From assembly GCA_009602735.1 (NCBI GenBank), contig WELA01012905.1, positions 101,088-165,087 on the forward strand: a stretch of 64,000 bases of DNA, in the 5' to 3' direction. Made by a program: the position numbers and the translations under genes. The first letter of the stretch is position 1; each line of letters begins with the position of its first letter. The notes under the pieces were generated by a model that was not told the origin of the DNA, ran no database searches, and saw only the letters and a program-made list of their open reading frames with translations. Of the stretch, positions 35,300-46,420 are shown one piece after another. Source of the stretch: Mesotaenium endlicherianum. Lineage: Eukaryota; Streptophyta; Zygnematophyceae; Zygnematales; Mesotaeniaceae.

Positions 35300-36646
35300 A
35301 TGGAGTTGGAGCCAGAGCCGGAGCCAGAAACGGAGACGGAGCTGGAGCTGGAGCTGGAGCTGGAGCCGGAGTCGGATCCAGAGCGCTGGCCAAGGCGGCC
35401 AGTAGAAGCCAAAGCTGGCCCCTCCGAGGAAGATGCGTGCTTCCGAACGCTGGTGAGTGTCCGCCCCCCCCCCATGCATGCAGCTCGGCTTCTCGCTGGC
35501 CGCCCTGGCTTTAGCTGAGGCCCAACATGGCACCGAGTCTTTTCGAGGCACGCGGGGTTGGGACCTCTTACGCCTTTGCCCGCCAGAGCTGCCGTGTGAG
35601 CACTTGTGAGACTGCCGCATACTTCTTCCCTGCGGCACCCCACATGGCCCACCATTGCTTCCTGTAGGCCGTGCGTGAGGAGGTGGGCCGCGAGCAGCAG
35701 CAGCGCCCTTTTGGCAATGGTCCCTGCGTCTTCTCGTGAGCGAGTAAGTGCAAGCAGTGCCGCTGCGGCTCGGCTGCAGCTGCATGAGTGCTCCTAGGGA
35801 GGTGCGTGGGCGGGTTAGTGTTTCTCCCCCGCTGTACTCCTGTGCTATAGCGAAATGCTTGTGTACCTCTGAGTAGGCTTACTCAGCGGCGCCAGCTGAA
35901 TCATGACTCACCGTTGCCACGACAGGTTGGCCAGCTGGACGCGGTGGACATCCTGGAGGGCGGGATGCAGGGCGGGATGGAGGGCGGGGAGTTGGGCTTG
36001 GCGCTGGACGAGCTCCAGCTGCTGGCTCAAGTGCCATCTGCTGTGAGTGTGCTTCCACTACGTGCGTGCGTGCGTGTGCATGTGCTTTCCGCTTCCGCTT
36101 GGTGACTGGCGCGGATCTGAATCTTACAAACTGCCTTTCTGCACGTTCCCTCTCTTCCTTCCTGTCCCGCTCCTTTACGGCACCGCGTGTGCTAACTCTG
36201 GATTGCCGCCCGGTGCGCAGCCACAGGTCGGAGATGTCGGATCCGGAAAGGCAACAGCTGCTGAGCCGCCGGCTGGACGGGACGCGGCTGTAGGGCCTGC
36301 AGCACGAGTTGAAGATGGGGCGGCTGTGGAAGCAAGCCAGGCGTATGCAAGAGATGTGGCTGCACGGCCGGCCAGTTTGCCTTCGGTGAGTGCATGTCCC
36401 CTTGTGCAGCTGGGCCTCCGCTCCTTCGCTGAGGTCAAGGTTGCCCGCGTCCTCACTTGCAGCTTTGGCTCTAAGCCCACGCATGGCACCGTGTCTGCAG
36501 GGGAATTTGCCGGCCACAGCATCTTGAGTTTTCTGCTGCATGCTTGCTGATACTTTGTGAATGGATTTGTTTACTTGCAGAAAAAACGTGTCAATGCAAA
36601 TCGGGGCGGAAAGTCCAAGAAATACCATGGTAGGCGAGAAACCTAG
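35300..36646 (+). CDS. Four-exon gene of unknown function
   Basis: The exons are 35,300-35,452, 35,926-36,042, 36,221-36,385 and 36,581-36,646. Each of the three donors is GTGAGTG-like and each acceptor is CAG. All three introns are phase 0, the frame stays open throughout, and it ends in TAG, giving 166 residues from the first in-frame ATG. Exon 1 is very acidic, with Glu-Pro, Glu-Thr and Glu-Leu repeats (ELELELELEPESDPERW). Exon 2 carries VGQLDAVDILEGGMQGG and ALDELQLLAQVP. Exon 3 is Ala/Gly-rich. The last exon is strongly basic (KKRVNANRGGKSKKYHGRR). The acidic start with a Lys/Arg-rich tail would fit a nuclear or nucleolar protein, but no family is recognised. The frame is also open upstream of the ATG to about 35,167, so an earlier start or another exon is possible. 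Introns are GC-rich and about 180-470 bp. Confidence 0.65.
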
Positions 36647-38428
36647 AAGAAAACAGAAACTGTAGTCTACTATGGGAAGGAAACCATTGCCTTGTTTTAG
36701 AAGAGCTCATGCGTAGGTCTATGTCACTTCAAATGCACGATCTAGGGGAGGGGAGGAATGAAAGGCCAGGATGCGGAACCTTTGCGACCTGAGGCGTGTT
36801 TGAGTTTGTACTTATGTGCACCAGACATGAGTAAGTTAAAGTTAGAATAAAACAATGTCAGCTATGTCCCTTTTTTTCTGCTAAAATGTTTCAATTGCAA
36901 AAAATAGTTCAAGAGATTGTGTGCTAGCATTGTTTCAAAGTTATGTATCAGTGTTAAGCAGTAAGTTCATCTAATCAGCTATAATAAAAACCGATGTAAC
37001 TGATTGTCAAGCAAGACCTGTGTCAACAACTTGCCCACTGTACATACGCTCATCTGAACACGACTTATGTATCACCATAAGAAATTAAATTATTCCAGGC
37101 CAAGAAAGGGGGATAGAGATTCAACACTATCTATTATGCGGTGCATGTATGCGATAGAAATGAGGTGTATAGCAAATCTTGCCTAAACTCTTAAATTTGG
37201 AAGGATCAACATATCTTGCAAGCATGCACAACAAAGTCTATTAATAATGTGTAGATGAAGCAATCATCCTACTGTCCACGCCACACATAAGCCATTCATT
37301 GCCAAACAATATTTACAGGCAAGACCCACAGATGAACATGAACCCAGACCTTAGGCTTCCTTTTTTCCGGACCTCCTATTCTAGCACTAGCTCCCCAAGC
37401 TGGCCCTCACTGAACATCAAGTGTAGGCTTGAACTGCCTCGTACTACGGAAGCACTATTCACGTGTATCGTACTTTGACATTCTAAAGGTACCTTTGTGC
37501 AGTGGACTGCTTAAGACAAAAGCAAAGTGACAAGGCACTAAGGGAGGTATTGAAGTACTAACTAAAAAATGCTCTCTCAAGAGCAAGGTGGCTTCCAAAG
37601 AGTTACAGACAAAGTCCTAGTCCTGAAAATCGCATGACCTAGGAGAGACTTTGCGGGCACAGCTGGGGGCTGGCCAAAAGGACTGAAATCAAAAGACTAT
37701 CGGCATGGAACAAGCACCACAAGAGACAGGGCATGATAAGACACCTTCCTTATGTCTATGTGAAAGGCCACCCAAAACTAGCACCCACTTGTTTGCTTAT
37801 GCCTTGCATGTGGATATGGCCAACAGTAGGCCTTGTTGGACCCCCTTGGCACAGGACGCGGTCAGCCCTGGCACGCACACGCATTTTGCAGATTTTAGGA
37901 TTCACTTGGAGGACTGCATGGACAAGATGCATGCGCCTGCAGGACAATACGCCCCCTGCGCTTGAGATGCCATGGACTGCCCTTCTGCAAATTCGACGAG
38001 CAACCAAGAAGTCCAAGCAGCAGACCAGGGCCTCCCTGCATTCGTCCATGTTTTCTGAAAAACCACGACACAGCGCCAGGAATGAGCAGAGGCAACCCAC
38101 TAGCAGGCCACACAACTTCCTGGGGACTCACTATGACCACGTGCAAGCCACACTGCGTGCATCGCAGCTTGTGAGAGCGAGAGACAGAGGCAAAAGTAGC
38201 AGCTTACCACATGCGGGTCAACCAGAAGCTAAGGAGTGCTGCTGCCGGAGCTCCTGCACCATACCAGCACCGGGGCACAAGTGATTAAAGCAAAAAGCTG
38301 AGGTGTTCGCCTCCCGTGGCCTGCCCTGGAGGCATTATGCGGGCATGGGGACAACAGGAGTGCAGAAACGATACAAAGTGAGGCACTGAGGGTGAAAGCC
38401 TACTCATCCATGACTATGTGACTGATGC
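36647..38428. other. Intergenic, between two converging genes
   Basis: This holds the 3' flank of the plus-strand four-exon gene and that of the minus-strand F-box gene. It is AT-richer than its surroundings, with ATAAAA-type motifs near 36,847 and 36,981 that could be polyadenylation signals. Overlapping open frames on both strands near 37,700-38,280 show no recognisable motif and are not called. Confidence 0.5.
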
Positions 38429-40117
38429 TCACCTGCTCCCCCTCCTCTTGAGGATGGGGCAGGGCGATGCCGGGGCAAGACTGGGTGTGCTGTCCGCGTT
38501 TCCCTCCAGGACGTCCCTGGCCGCCAGATGGACCCTGGTGTCCGAGAACCACTGCCTGGCCGTGCCAAGAGGCAGGAACCGGCACAACTGCCCTGCCCGG
38601 GCATACTGGGCAAAGCTCCCAAACTTCCTGCACTCAACCCGATACTCCGTGACCTCCGTCGTGGTGACGAGGCACCCGCAGTGCACGGTGACAGTGGTGC
38701 TTCTGGGCAGCCTGGTCGCGCCCGCCATGCCCCTCAGCAGCCCGCAGGACACGTGGAAGGTCTCCAGGGCCTGCAGGCGGCCCACGTCGGCAAGCACTCT
38801 CTCGCCGGTCACCACCGTGCTGGTAAGCACAGTCAGGGCCTTCAGCTGCTGGGGCAGGCGCCCGAAGTCGGGCCACTCTTCTGCCAAGTGCAGCTCCAGG
38901 TCCAACGACCGCAGCTTGGGGGTGAAGGCAAAGAAGTTCCGCTGGAAGCGCGTCTGCTCCGTCATGAGCAAAGTAAGGTCTTCTAACAGAGGCATCGGCC
39001 TCCTCAAGGTTGGCAGATGGCCGATCTCACCGCTCAGAAGTAATTGCTTCAAGCTGGGGCTATAGAGCCCATGCCCCAAAGAGCCCTCACAGCCACTCAG
39101 GCTCAAAGCTATGATGTCCAATGCCGTGAGAGACTGCAGCCTGGCTATGGTGTCAGAAAATTTTGCGTCGAGGGTCTTACAGAATACCCCAACCCATAGC
39201 TGCTGGAGAGAGCTCATAACCTCCGAGTACTCAAGTGGACAGGGGACTTCTGCATCTTCCCTCGAGTCCTTCAGTACCAGGGTAGCATGAGGACAGGCCA
39301 ACAGCTCTCCTAGCCAGGGGGGCAGCTGATGCACCTGGGCCGCGTCTGAGAGCACCAGGTGCAGCTCTTGCAAGTGCTGCAGCCTCAAGATCGACTTGCT
39401 CAAGGGCAAAGTTGTCTGAGCCTCGGAGAGCATTGAACGACCGAAGCTCAAAATTAGAATCTTCAGATGGGCCAGGTTGCTGAAGTCTACGCACTCCAGC
39501 AGGGCACGGGCACGCTGCTCAGAGAGCTGCCCCGCGACTGGTCGTTTTTCGCTGTCAAGGTTAGAGAACCCCAGAGACAGCTCCTGAAGGCTTGTCCTCT
39601 GAGAAAGGAAGTACTTAAGTTCTGGTAGAGCCTCCCACCCATAGAAGTCAATACCCAGATTGAAGGAGCTTAGCAAAGGAATACCTGTGGCCAGTCCCCG
39701 TATGAGCTCTCCTACTTTCAGGCGACTCCACGTCGAATCCTCATCTAAGATGATTGTGTGGACGTGTGTGAATGACTGCAGGCCACTAAGTGCCCCATCT
39801 ACATCACCGTTAAATGACCTGAGACGAACAGCCTTTGCGCTGACGTTGACAGCCTTCCTCCATCTGTTACTAACTCCCCTATATAAACCTTCACGCTCAT
39901 CCTCACCATCCTCCTTCTTTTCGCCAGACAGGGCTTTTTGCAATATGAGGTGCAGAACGTCATCTGGCAGATCGTGGATGCTAATGTTCCCTCTGACGCT
40001 TCTATCCACGACAATGCTGTGGGAGGACTCGGCTGCATGCACGGGCTCCTCCCTCCGAGGCTTCTTCCGGAGACCCTCATACTCAGAGCTCCAATCAGCG
40101 CCACCCCAAGACATCAC
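38429..40117 (-). CDS. F-box / leucine-rich repeat protein
   Basis: An uninterrupted 562-codon frame without introns. An F-box begins near residue 46 with ISIHDLPDDVLHLILQKAL and continues after an acidic insert (about residues 68-76) to VSNRWRKAVNVSAKAVRL. The remainder is leucine-rich, with repeat-like segments such as LQELSLGFSNL, LKILILSFG, LQHLQELHLVLSD, LTALDIIALSL, LKQLLLSGEIGHLP, LRSLDLELHLAEEW and LKALTVLTSTV. F-box proteins of this kind serve as substrate receptors of SCF ubiquitin ligases: the F-box binds Skp1 and the repeats choose the target. The target here is unknown. The start gives MMSWGGADWSSEYEG, and there is no better upstream ATG in frame. The frame is GC-rich and intact. 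The tail from about residue 480 is less regular. Confidence 0.85.
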   Translation of the reverse strand: MMSWGGADWSSEYEGLRKKPRREEPVHAAESSHSIVVDRSVRGNISIHDLPDDVLHLILQKALSGEKKEDGEDEREGLYRGVSNRWRKAVNVSAKAVRLRSFNGDVDGALSGLQSFTHVHTIILDEDSTWSRLKVGELIRGLATGIPLLSSFNLGIDFYGWEALPELKYFLSQRTSLQELSLGFSNLDSEKRPVAGQLSEQRARALLECVDFSNLAHLKILILSFGRSMLSEAQTTLPLSKSILRLQHLQELHLVLSDAAQVHQLPPWLGELLACPHATLVLKDSREDAEVPCPLEYSEVMSSLQQLWVGVFCKTLDAKFSDTIARLQSLTALDIIALSLSGCEGSLGHGLYSPSLKQLLLSGEIGHLPTLRRPMPLLEDLTLLMTEQTRFQRNFFAFTPKLRSLDLELHLAEEWPDFGRLPQQLKALTVLTSTVVTGERVLADVGRLQALETFHVSCGLLRGMAGATRLPRSTTVTVHCGCLVTTTEVTEYRVECRKFGSFAQYARAGQLCRFLPLGTARQWFSDTRVHLAARDVLEGNADSTPSLAPASPCPILKRRGSR

Positions 40118-41200
40118 TGGCGGGGGAGCCCTTGCAATAATCTTAATTGTTGCATTTCACTGGAGTACTACATTTTTGGAAGAACAAGTGAGTGCAGTGA
40201 CGCGATAACGTGCAAGCGTCAGTTGCTCGGGATCGTCCTTCACCAGGTCCTAAAACCTGCCTAAATCGGTAAAATGCAGTCACTTTTGTTCCTCAAGCTC
40301 CTGTGCCTCCCGAGTCAGGATGGATTCATTTGCCAGCAGAGAGGGTTGGTCCAGTGTGGTCCAGTTAGACCGACCTGCGAGCAATCGCGTGCATTCAAAC
40401 CGCACGGTTTGCCCGCGATGATACCAGGCGCTCCCAGCACGACTATCACAAAGTTGAGCTTGAATATGTCAACCCATGCTCCCAGAGCAAGAGCATGCGT
40501 CGCATATGTCCATGATTTCCCCTGCCTTCATCAGTGCATGTGTGGAACTATGTGGAATGGTGTGGAACATGCAGGTTTTCTCTTCAGCATTAGCTAGGTA
40601 TGTGGAATGGTGTGGAACATGCAGGTTTTCTCTTCAGCATTAGCTAGGTTGGTCTTGAGGACTCCTATTCAACCTCAAATCACATCGCATCAGTTGAGTA
40701 TGAAAGAACTATGAGCTTTGATTGCCTGGTCGTTCACTGACGTAGAGAGTGAGCTGTCGAGGCTCCTCCCCTGCCCTGCCATGCAGCGGTGCTCTGGAAG
40801 CAAGTGAAATTGCAGTCTCGGGCTAAGGTGCAAAATTCTTCCATCCTGCAGGTCCCAGGAGTGCCAGTCAAGAGGCTCATTGACCTGCAGATCGCGGAGT
40901 CAGCCTTACTCAGAGCTTGTCATGGGCGCTTCCACACTTGACGGCAGGCGGGATGCTTTCAGGAATAAAAGTGGACTGCGTGGCTGCGATTCCTGCTTGA
41001 GTGTCGTAGCAGGCAGTTGTATCATTCTGCTTCCCTTCCCCCACGCAAACAGTGCCCTTGAGCCCTTCGGGCTTGCCATGGGCGTGGAGAGGATGAGGCA
41101 GGGCCGGTGGTCCTGCCAGGCATGTGCTGCACCCGAGATTGCCCTCCGGTCGCACTTGATGCAGGCTGAGCAGGGCTCTCAGCTCGAGTAGCATTCTCAG
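40118..41200. other. Intergenic, upstream of the F-box gene
   Basis: It should contain the promoter of the minus-strand F-box gene near 40,118-40,300, but no clear TATA box is visible. A perfect 50-bp tandem repeat is annotated separately. No supported gene is seen. Confidence 0.5.
40549..40648. repeat. Perfect 50-bp tandem duplication
   Basis: Two identical 50-bp units (40,549-40,598 and 40,599-40,648) begin TATGTGGAATGGTGTGGAAC and end TTAGCTAGG. Exact identity implies a recent duplication or an assembly artefact. Confidence 0.9.
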
Positions 41201-44200
41201 TAGGACGCCGGCTCGTGCGTGCTGCTAGTCCACCTGCAGCATGCCTCTGCACGGGTGCCCCCATGGCTCCTCTTTGATTTAACAGCAGCCGGGGGGAGAG
41301 GAGGGGGTGGAACGGGCAGGGCTGCTGCACGGGCACGGGCTGTGCGGCAGGGGGGAGGGCGTGGCGGCAGCGGCCCCGGCAGGTATGCCCGCGTCACCCT
41401 CCGCCTGGCCTCTCTCGGTGTGGGCCTGCACGAGGGCAGGCGCCCTCTATCCAGGTGCTGCTTGCATGCTTTGCAAGCAAAGTCGTCGTCTCCTCTGTCG
41501 ATGTTGCTCCCTGCTTGCAGTGTGCATTCGTGTGTGCTTGCTGCAGCCTCGGCATATTTGTGTGCCGGGGGTTGCTTTCCGCTGCTGCCGCCCAAGAGCC
41601 CTCCCCCTCCTCCCCCTGACGCCCTTTCTTCCACACGAGCTGTCATTCACCGCGCTTGCCAGGTGAAGCAGCAGTATTGCTTCAGGAAGTCTGAAGGGAT
41701 GGCTGTCAGCAGCCTTCCCCAGAGTGGGGGGCTCTCTTCCACCTTCTGGCTGGTGCCCTCCTCCTGTGGGCAGATGCGCTCCTCGCCCATCGCCTGCTGC
41801 CGCCATCCCCTCTGCCCATCAGCTGTTGCTGGGGTCATGCGGTGGGGACCGTCCAGAGTGGCGCTCATGCGGGCGCGGAACCAGGCCCCGCTGCGCACAC
41901 GCCCCTGGCCCCCCAGATGCGCCACCTGCCCGGCCTGCGTGCAGCTCGCCGCCCGCGCGCAAAGGGGGCGGCAGCGCGAGGCCAGGGCCCGTCGCGGTCG
42001 CGCCAGCTGGCTGCAGCACGCGCCGCCGTGCGTGCGCTTGCTGGCCCAGCTTGACTCTGCCGCCCCCTCTGTCAATCGCGCTGGCTGCCCCTGGCAGGGT
42101 GGTGCCGTGAGCTCCCTGGCCATCCAGCCGTGCTGCTGGGCCACAGGGCAGACCTCACGCGCACCTCTGCCCTGCGGGGGCGTGCTGGGTGCGCTGGGAG
42201 GGGCACTGGCGCGCAGACACGGAGCGCTCTCCCTCTGGGCCTTGTAAGTTTTCTCGCCATGCACAACAGCAGCGGCATTGCGGCTCTGCCTCCTACTCTG
42301 CACGGGGGAGCCGGAGCTCTTCCTGCTGACGGCATTTAAACCCCTCTCCCATGTGTCGCATTGTGGGAGGCCGCCGCTCAGCTGCGGCTCCAAGCCCTCC
42401 CTCCTCCAACCTCTGATAAGCTCCTGACCTCCCAAGTGTCTGCTAGCAGCTGCCTCTCTGGCCTGCATTCCACAAAAAATTGCTCGCCCAGAAGGAGCAA
42501 GGAGGCGAGGGAACGAGGGGGAGGGAGCGCGCGTGCGCATGTGCTTGTGCGCGCGCGGGCGTGTGCTTGCTAGCAGCTGCATTCTCGTTCCAGCAGCCCG
42601 AGGAGGCCGCACAAGCGCCTCGCGTCGTGCTCACCAGGAGGGATGCGGTCGGGCTCTACACCGCCGGCTGCGGTGCGGTGGTGAATGCACGTCACGCTGA
42701 TTACGGAAAGATAGATTCTTCAGATGGCAATCTTGGCGGCAATCCGGGCGGCAATTTGGGCGGCAAGCATGCCCCTCGTCGCCCAATGGCAGCCCTGTGC
42801 CCCCTGTGCTCAGCAGAACCCCATCTCCTCTATGCAAGCCCCAGCATCAAAGCCCTATTCTCTAGCCCAAACCCTGAATGCTCAAACCTTGAGCCGTCAG
42901 GCCCCCACCTCGAGGAGCATGTGCACTCGAGGAGCAAGCACTTGGGGTTGGAGTCTTGTCAGCCGGAGAGCGAGCAAGAAGGGAGCATCTTGCTGCGCAG
43001 GGCTCGTGGTTTTATGAGTTGGGGCCGTCAGGCTCACGCTTTAGGAGGGTTGTAGGTGAAAGCTAGGGCTGCAAGGTTCAGGCTGTTAGACAGATGCTCA
43101 GGGCTTTAGGGAAGAGGTGGGGCTGGAGGGCTCAGAGTTTCTGATAGAAGCTAGGGCTGTAAGCCTTAGGGTCATAGATAGAAGCTAGGGATAGGCTCAG
43201 GGCTTTGGATAGAAGTAGGGCCTCTGTGACTTAGGTTTTCAGGGAAAAGCTAGAGCTCGTCTTTGCGCTGCTCCTGCATCTGCCTTGCCCCCTGGCCGCG
43301 GCTCCTTCTTCATCTGATCGAGCACGAGCATACATTAGGAAAAGACTCATTTTTCCAAGAAAAATATAGGGTCTTAGGAAAATGCTGGCCTGGAAAGCCC
43401 CAGGGTTTGAGATAGAAGAGGCCAGGCCGTACGGAGCCATGGGCCGAATAAAATGGCGTCAGACTAGGAGGGCATGGGTTAGGTCGACGCGCGTTTCTGG
43501 ACCTGGTGTCGACTGGGGCTTCCAGACTAGGAGTGGAAATTTTTATGCATCGGGCTCAGGATCGGGAAACGAGGAAAGGCGTGGGGTGTAGGGTTTGGGG
43601 TGTAGGGCGTGGGGTGTAGACTAGGCTGCTGGGTTGAGGGGGATGTTGAGGTTGTGGGGTGTAAAGTGTTGGGAGGAGGGCGAGGCTTAGGTTTTGTGGC
43701 GCGGGTTTATGGAGTGGCAACTAGATTTTGGTTTCAAGATTGAGAGTTTGGAGTTTGAAGGCCATGGTGTGGAGTAGAGAGCGTTGGGTGCGTTGCATGC
43801 AAGGCTAGGGGTTCAGGGTTCGGGCTTTATGGTCGAAATTGCCCCAAAAGTAAATGATTATAATTTTGTCGTTTTTTCCCCCCCCCCCCTTGACTTCTAT
43901 GAACAGTTAATGTCTGACTACGAGTGAGATTGCTGTGTTGGGTGGAATTTATATATTGTCGCGGTTTCAAGTAATCCTCTCACATGGCACCACGTGTCGG
44001 GGCGGGTGTGAGACGTCGTGGCCAGGTGTCCAGCTGGCGCAGGTGTTGGTTCCGCTGCGTGGGGAAGGGGCCTCTTCCGGCAGGACGTGCTGTCGCCTAT
44101 CCCTCCACGCGTCGCAGGCACCTGGTGCCTGGTGTGTGACATGCGCTGACGCCGCGAGAGGGCAGATGCCACGTGTCGCAGGTGTGTCCCAGTTGCCGGC

Positions 44201-45530
44201 GCAGTGGACTCATCGTGCCAGCAGACACATGCGCAGGGCTGGGGGGGGGGGAGGGGTCGGGGGGGTCGGAGGGTATCATGCACGACGACCCTGGACGTGT
44301 GTCAGCGAGCGAGCCTTGACTGCGCGCAGGCGGGAGGAGAGGCACCCTTACCGGTCGTCCGGGCAAGTGCTCGGGTATGGATATGCTGCTGGTCGGGGGT
44401 TGGGCTGCATGCAAGCGGGGCCCGGGGTGTGCCCGGAGGGTGTCGAGGACGGTCTGGAGGGGCAGCGGCAGTCCCGCAGCGGTGCTGTGGCTGCCTGTCT
44501 TGGGTTCAAGTCTCAAACAGATCTGGAGGGACGTGCTTTGTCCCTAGCGAAGGCCTGAGTGGGTTGTGCTGGCCGGCCGGCCGGCGGAGCCTGTGAGCTG
44601 CTGCAAGCTCGTGCTCCTGGATGGATGGATGGCCTATCCTGTGAGAAAGGCGTCCTCCCTTGCGAGGGAGGGAGGAGAGAGAGGGGGGCAGGCCAAGCTC
44701 CAAGGCCCGAGGATCGCCCCTTTGCAGTCTGGCATGGGACTGTACGTCCTTTCGGAGGCGCACTTGGGGGGCCCGTGCTCTCGACGGGAGGAGAGGTGCA
44801 GGCGGAGGGGGGATACGCTCGTGAAGTAGAAAAGTTAGAAGGAAAAGTACTATAGCAGCAGGAGCAGTGCGGCGTGATGGGCTGCGCCATGCATGCAGCA
44901 GGCGCGAGAGGAGAGCCTCTGGCCACGTCAGCCAGTCTGACGGGTGCCAGACCCGTGCTGCTTGCTGGCTGGCTGGACGTGTGCCCCTGCTGTGCTCCTG
45001 CGGCGTCTCCTGTTGCCAGCAGCCGGCACGAGTTGTGAGCAAGCGAGGAGGAGGGGAGAGCGAGGTTTCTCCCAGCCGGCTCAGGGACAGGTGCCACCTG
45101 GCAGCGCATGGTGATGAACCCGCCGGTGGTGCGTGAATGTGACCCTGGAGGAGGAGGAGGAGGAGGAGGCCATGGCTCCACGTTCAACCCCCCCCCGCGC
45201 TTGCCCCTGCTGGTACCGCCTCCTCCTCACTCCCTCTCCTATGAGGCGCCACAGCCCCCATCTTCCCCTCCCTTGCTGGCGCTCATGCACGTGGCGGCCG
45301 CCCACAGCGATGCATGCAGGAGTGCCCTTCCGCAGTGAGGCCAGGCCTGTGCGCGAGACGGTTGGGGGGGGTGGCCGACCTGTGTTTCTTCGTCCTCTTC
45401 CTCTTTGTGCCTGCTGCTCCTCGTGAGAGAGAGGAGAAAGGAGGGAGCAGCGAGGAGGATTGGGGCATGTCCCATCTGAGTGAGCTACCCAGCTAGGCAG
45501 CCAGCCACGAACGCAGCGGGAGCGGAGAAG
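41201..45530. other. GC-rich region with ambiguous open frames
   Basis: Long open frames exist on both strands, for example 41,219-42,247 plus and 41,647-42,612 minus. High GC content makes such frames common by chance, and neither has a recognisable domain. A GTAAGT donor-like site at 42,246 and CAG acceptors suggest introns and exons of a plus-strand gene, possibly upstream parts of the PI4K gene at 45,531, but none could be confirmed. Homopolymer G and C tracts are frequent. Confidence 0.35.
43040..43260. repeat. Decayed tandem repeat with AGAAGCTAGGG core
   Basis: GATAGAAGCTAGGGCT-like units recur near 43,145, 43,180 and 43,208. Looser GCTAGGGCTGCAAG and CTCAGGGCTTTAGGG relatives occur from 43,061. 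The region resembles a worn minisatellite. Confidence 0.45.
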
Positions 45531-45693
45531 CAACACCGGGAGGGAGACGGGGGGGGGGCGGGCGTTGCTTCCCCATGGGCAAGGGGCTGTTGCGCATCGT
45601 GCACGTGCCGGAGGACGAGCTGCTGCTGCTCAACTTGCGGGGCAAGGTGCCCTTCATGCTGTTTGCGGAGGTGCTGCGCTGCGACCCCGTCAG
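45531..45693 (+). CDS. PI4KB: Phosphatidylinositol 4-kinase beta, single exon
   Basis: The frame reads CFPMGKGLLRIVHVPEDE followed by LLLLNLRGKVPFMLFAEVLRC. This matches the conserved block of plant and algal type III PI4-kinase beta that precedes the kinase domain (family pattern CFPMG.G..RVVHIPEDEA.LLNS..KAPYM..VEVL). The exon ends at GTCAG|GT. Its start is less clear: a frame with Gly-rich sequence (TPGGRRGGGGR) runs back to an AG near 45,530. The enzyme phosphorylates phosphatidylinositol at the 4 position on Golgi and trans-Golgi membranes. The lipid-kinase catalytic motifs are not found downstream, and no N-terminal exon was identified upstream. Either the other exons lie across long introns or this is a gene fragment next to the duplicated GT-rich DNA. 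Confidence 0.65.
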
Positions 45694-46420
45694 GTCTGCC
45701 TCACTCTCCTCCCCCCCCCCCCTCTCTCTCTCTCTCTATTCCCCCGTCTTTGTGGGAGTTCTTTGTGGGGCCCTGGTAGGCATCTGGCAAAGCCAGGCAG
45801 GGTGGAGATGAGATCGGCGGGGTGGGCTTTGAGCTTCAATTGGGCTTCAAGCCCCTGCCCGCCTCCTCTTAGATCCAACAGGGCCCCCCTCCAGTCTCCC
45901 GTGTCGCAGGAATTGGGAGTGCCATTGGGAGCACGGGCCTGCAGGAGGCTCCACGGGGTAATGCAGAGTGGGTAGGGGAAGAGAGTGTTAAGGGTTTAGA
46001 GGGCACGATTTGTCCCGCCAGCGCCATCTGGCAAGGCTTTTTGTCTGGTTCAGGCCAACTTCAGCAGATCGGCATGCAAGTCCCCGCGAGCTGCAGAAAT
46101 GACAGGTGGCATGGCAGGGAGGATGCAGGAAGTGGGGAGATGGCCAGGGCGCAGCTTGGCATCAAGACCTCCCCACGTGCTGCACCTGAGGGCAAGGCAT
46201 CGCAGGCCTTGGGGCACACGCCTGCGTGGCCCTTGCCATGCAAGCCACGCGGGCCCTCTGCCGCCAGCTGGCGTGGATGTAACTGGCGTCCGGTGAGTGC
46301 ACATGGCCACCCACTTCCTACCCTACTCTTCCCCCCTCTCCCCTTCCCTCGCCCTCTTCCTGGCCCTCTTAGCCGAGCATCTGGATGCATGCCCTCTCTC
46401 TCCCGCTCTTGCTTCCGTGT
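45694..46420. other. Possible intron and exon remnants after the PI4K exon
   Basis: It begins with pyrimidine-rich intronic sequence. An open plus-strand stretch from about 46,060 ends at CCG|GTGAGTG (46,292), which looks like a donor. No kinase motif is visible, so it is not called as an exon. Confidence 0.35.

Noticed and set aside
37705-38284. Short genes between the two converging host genes
   Set aside because: Frames on both strands overlap, lack motifs and have no splice or start context that would favour either.
38418-39065. Plus-strand frames opposite the F-box gene
   Set aside because: They are antisense shadows. The minus-strand frame has a clear F-box and leucine repeats.
41219-42612. 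Overlapping long frames on both strands (342 and 321 codons)
   Set aside because: High GC content explains both, neither has a recognisable domain, and they exclude each other.
43560-43630. Telomere-like G-rich repeats (GGGGTGTAGGG)
   Set aside because: The units are irregular, short and internal to the scaffold, and do not match TTTAGGG or TTAGGG arrays.
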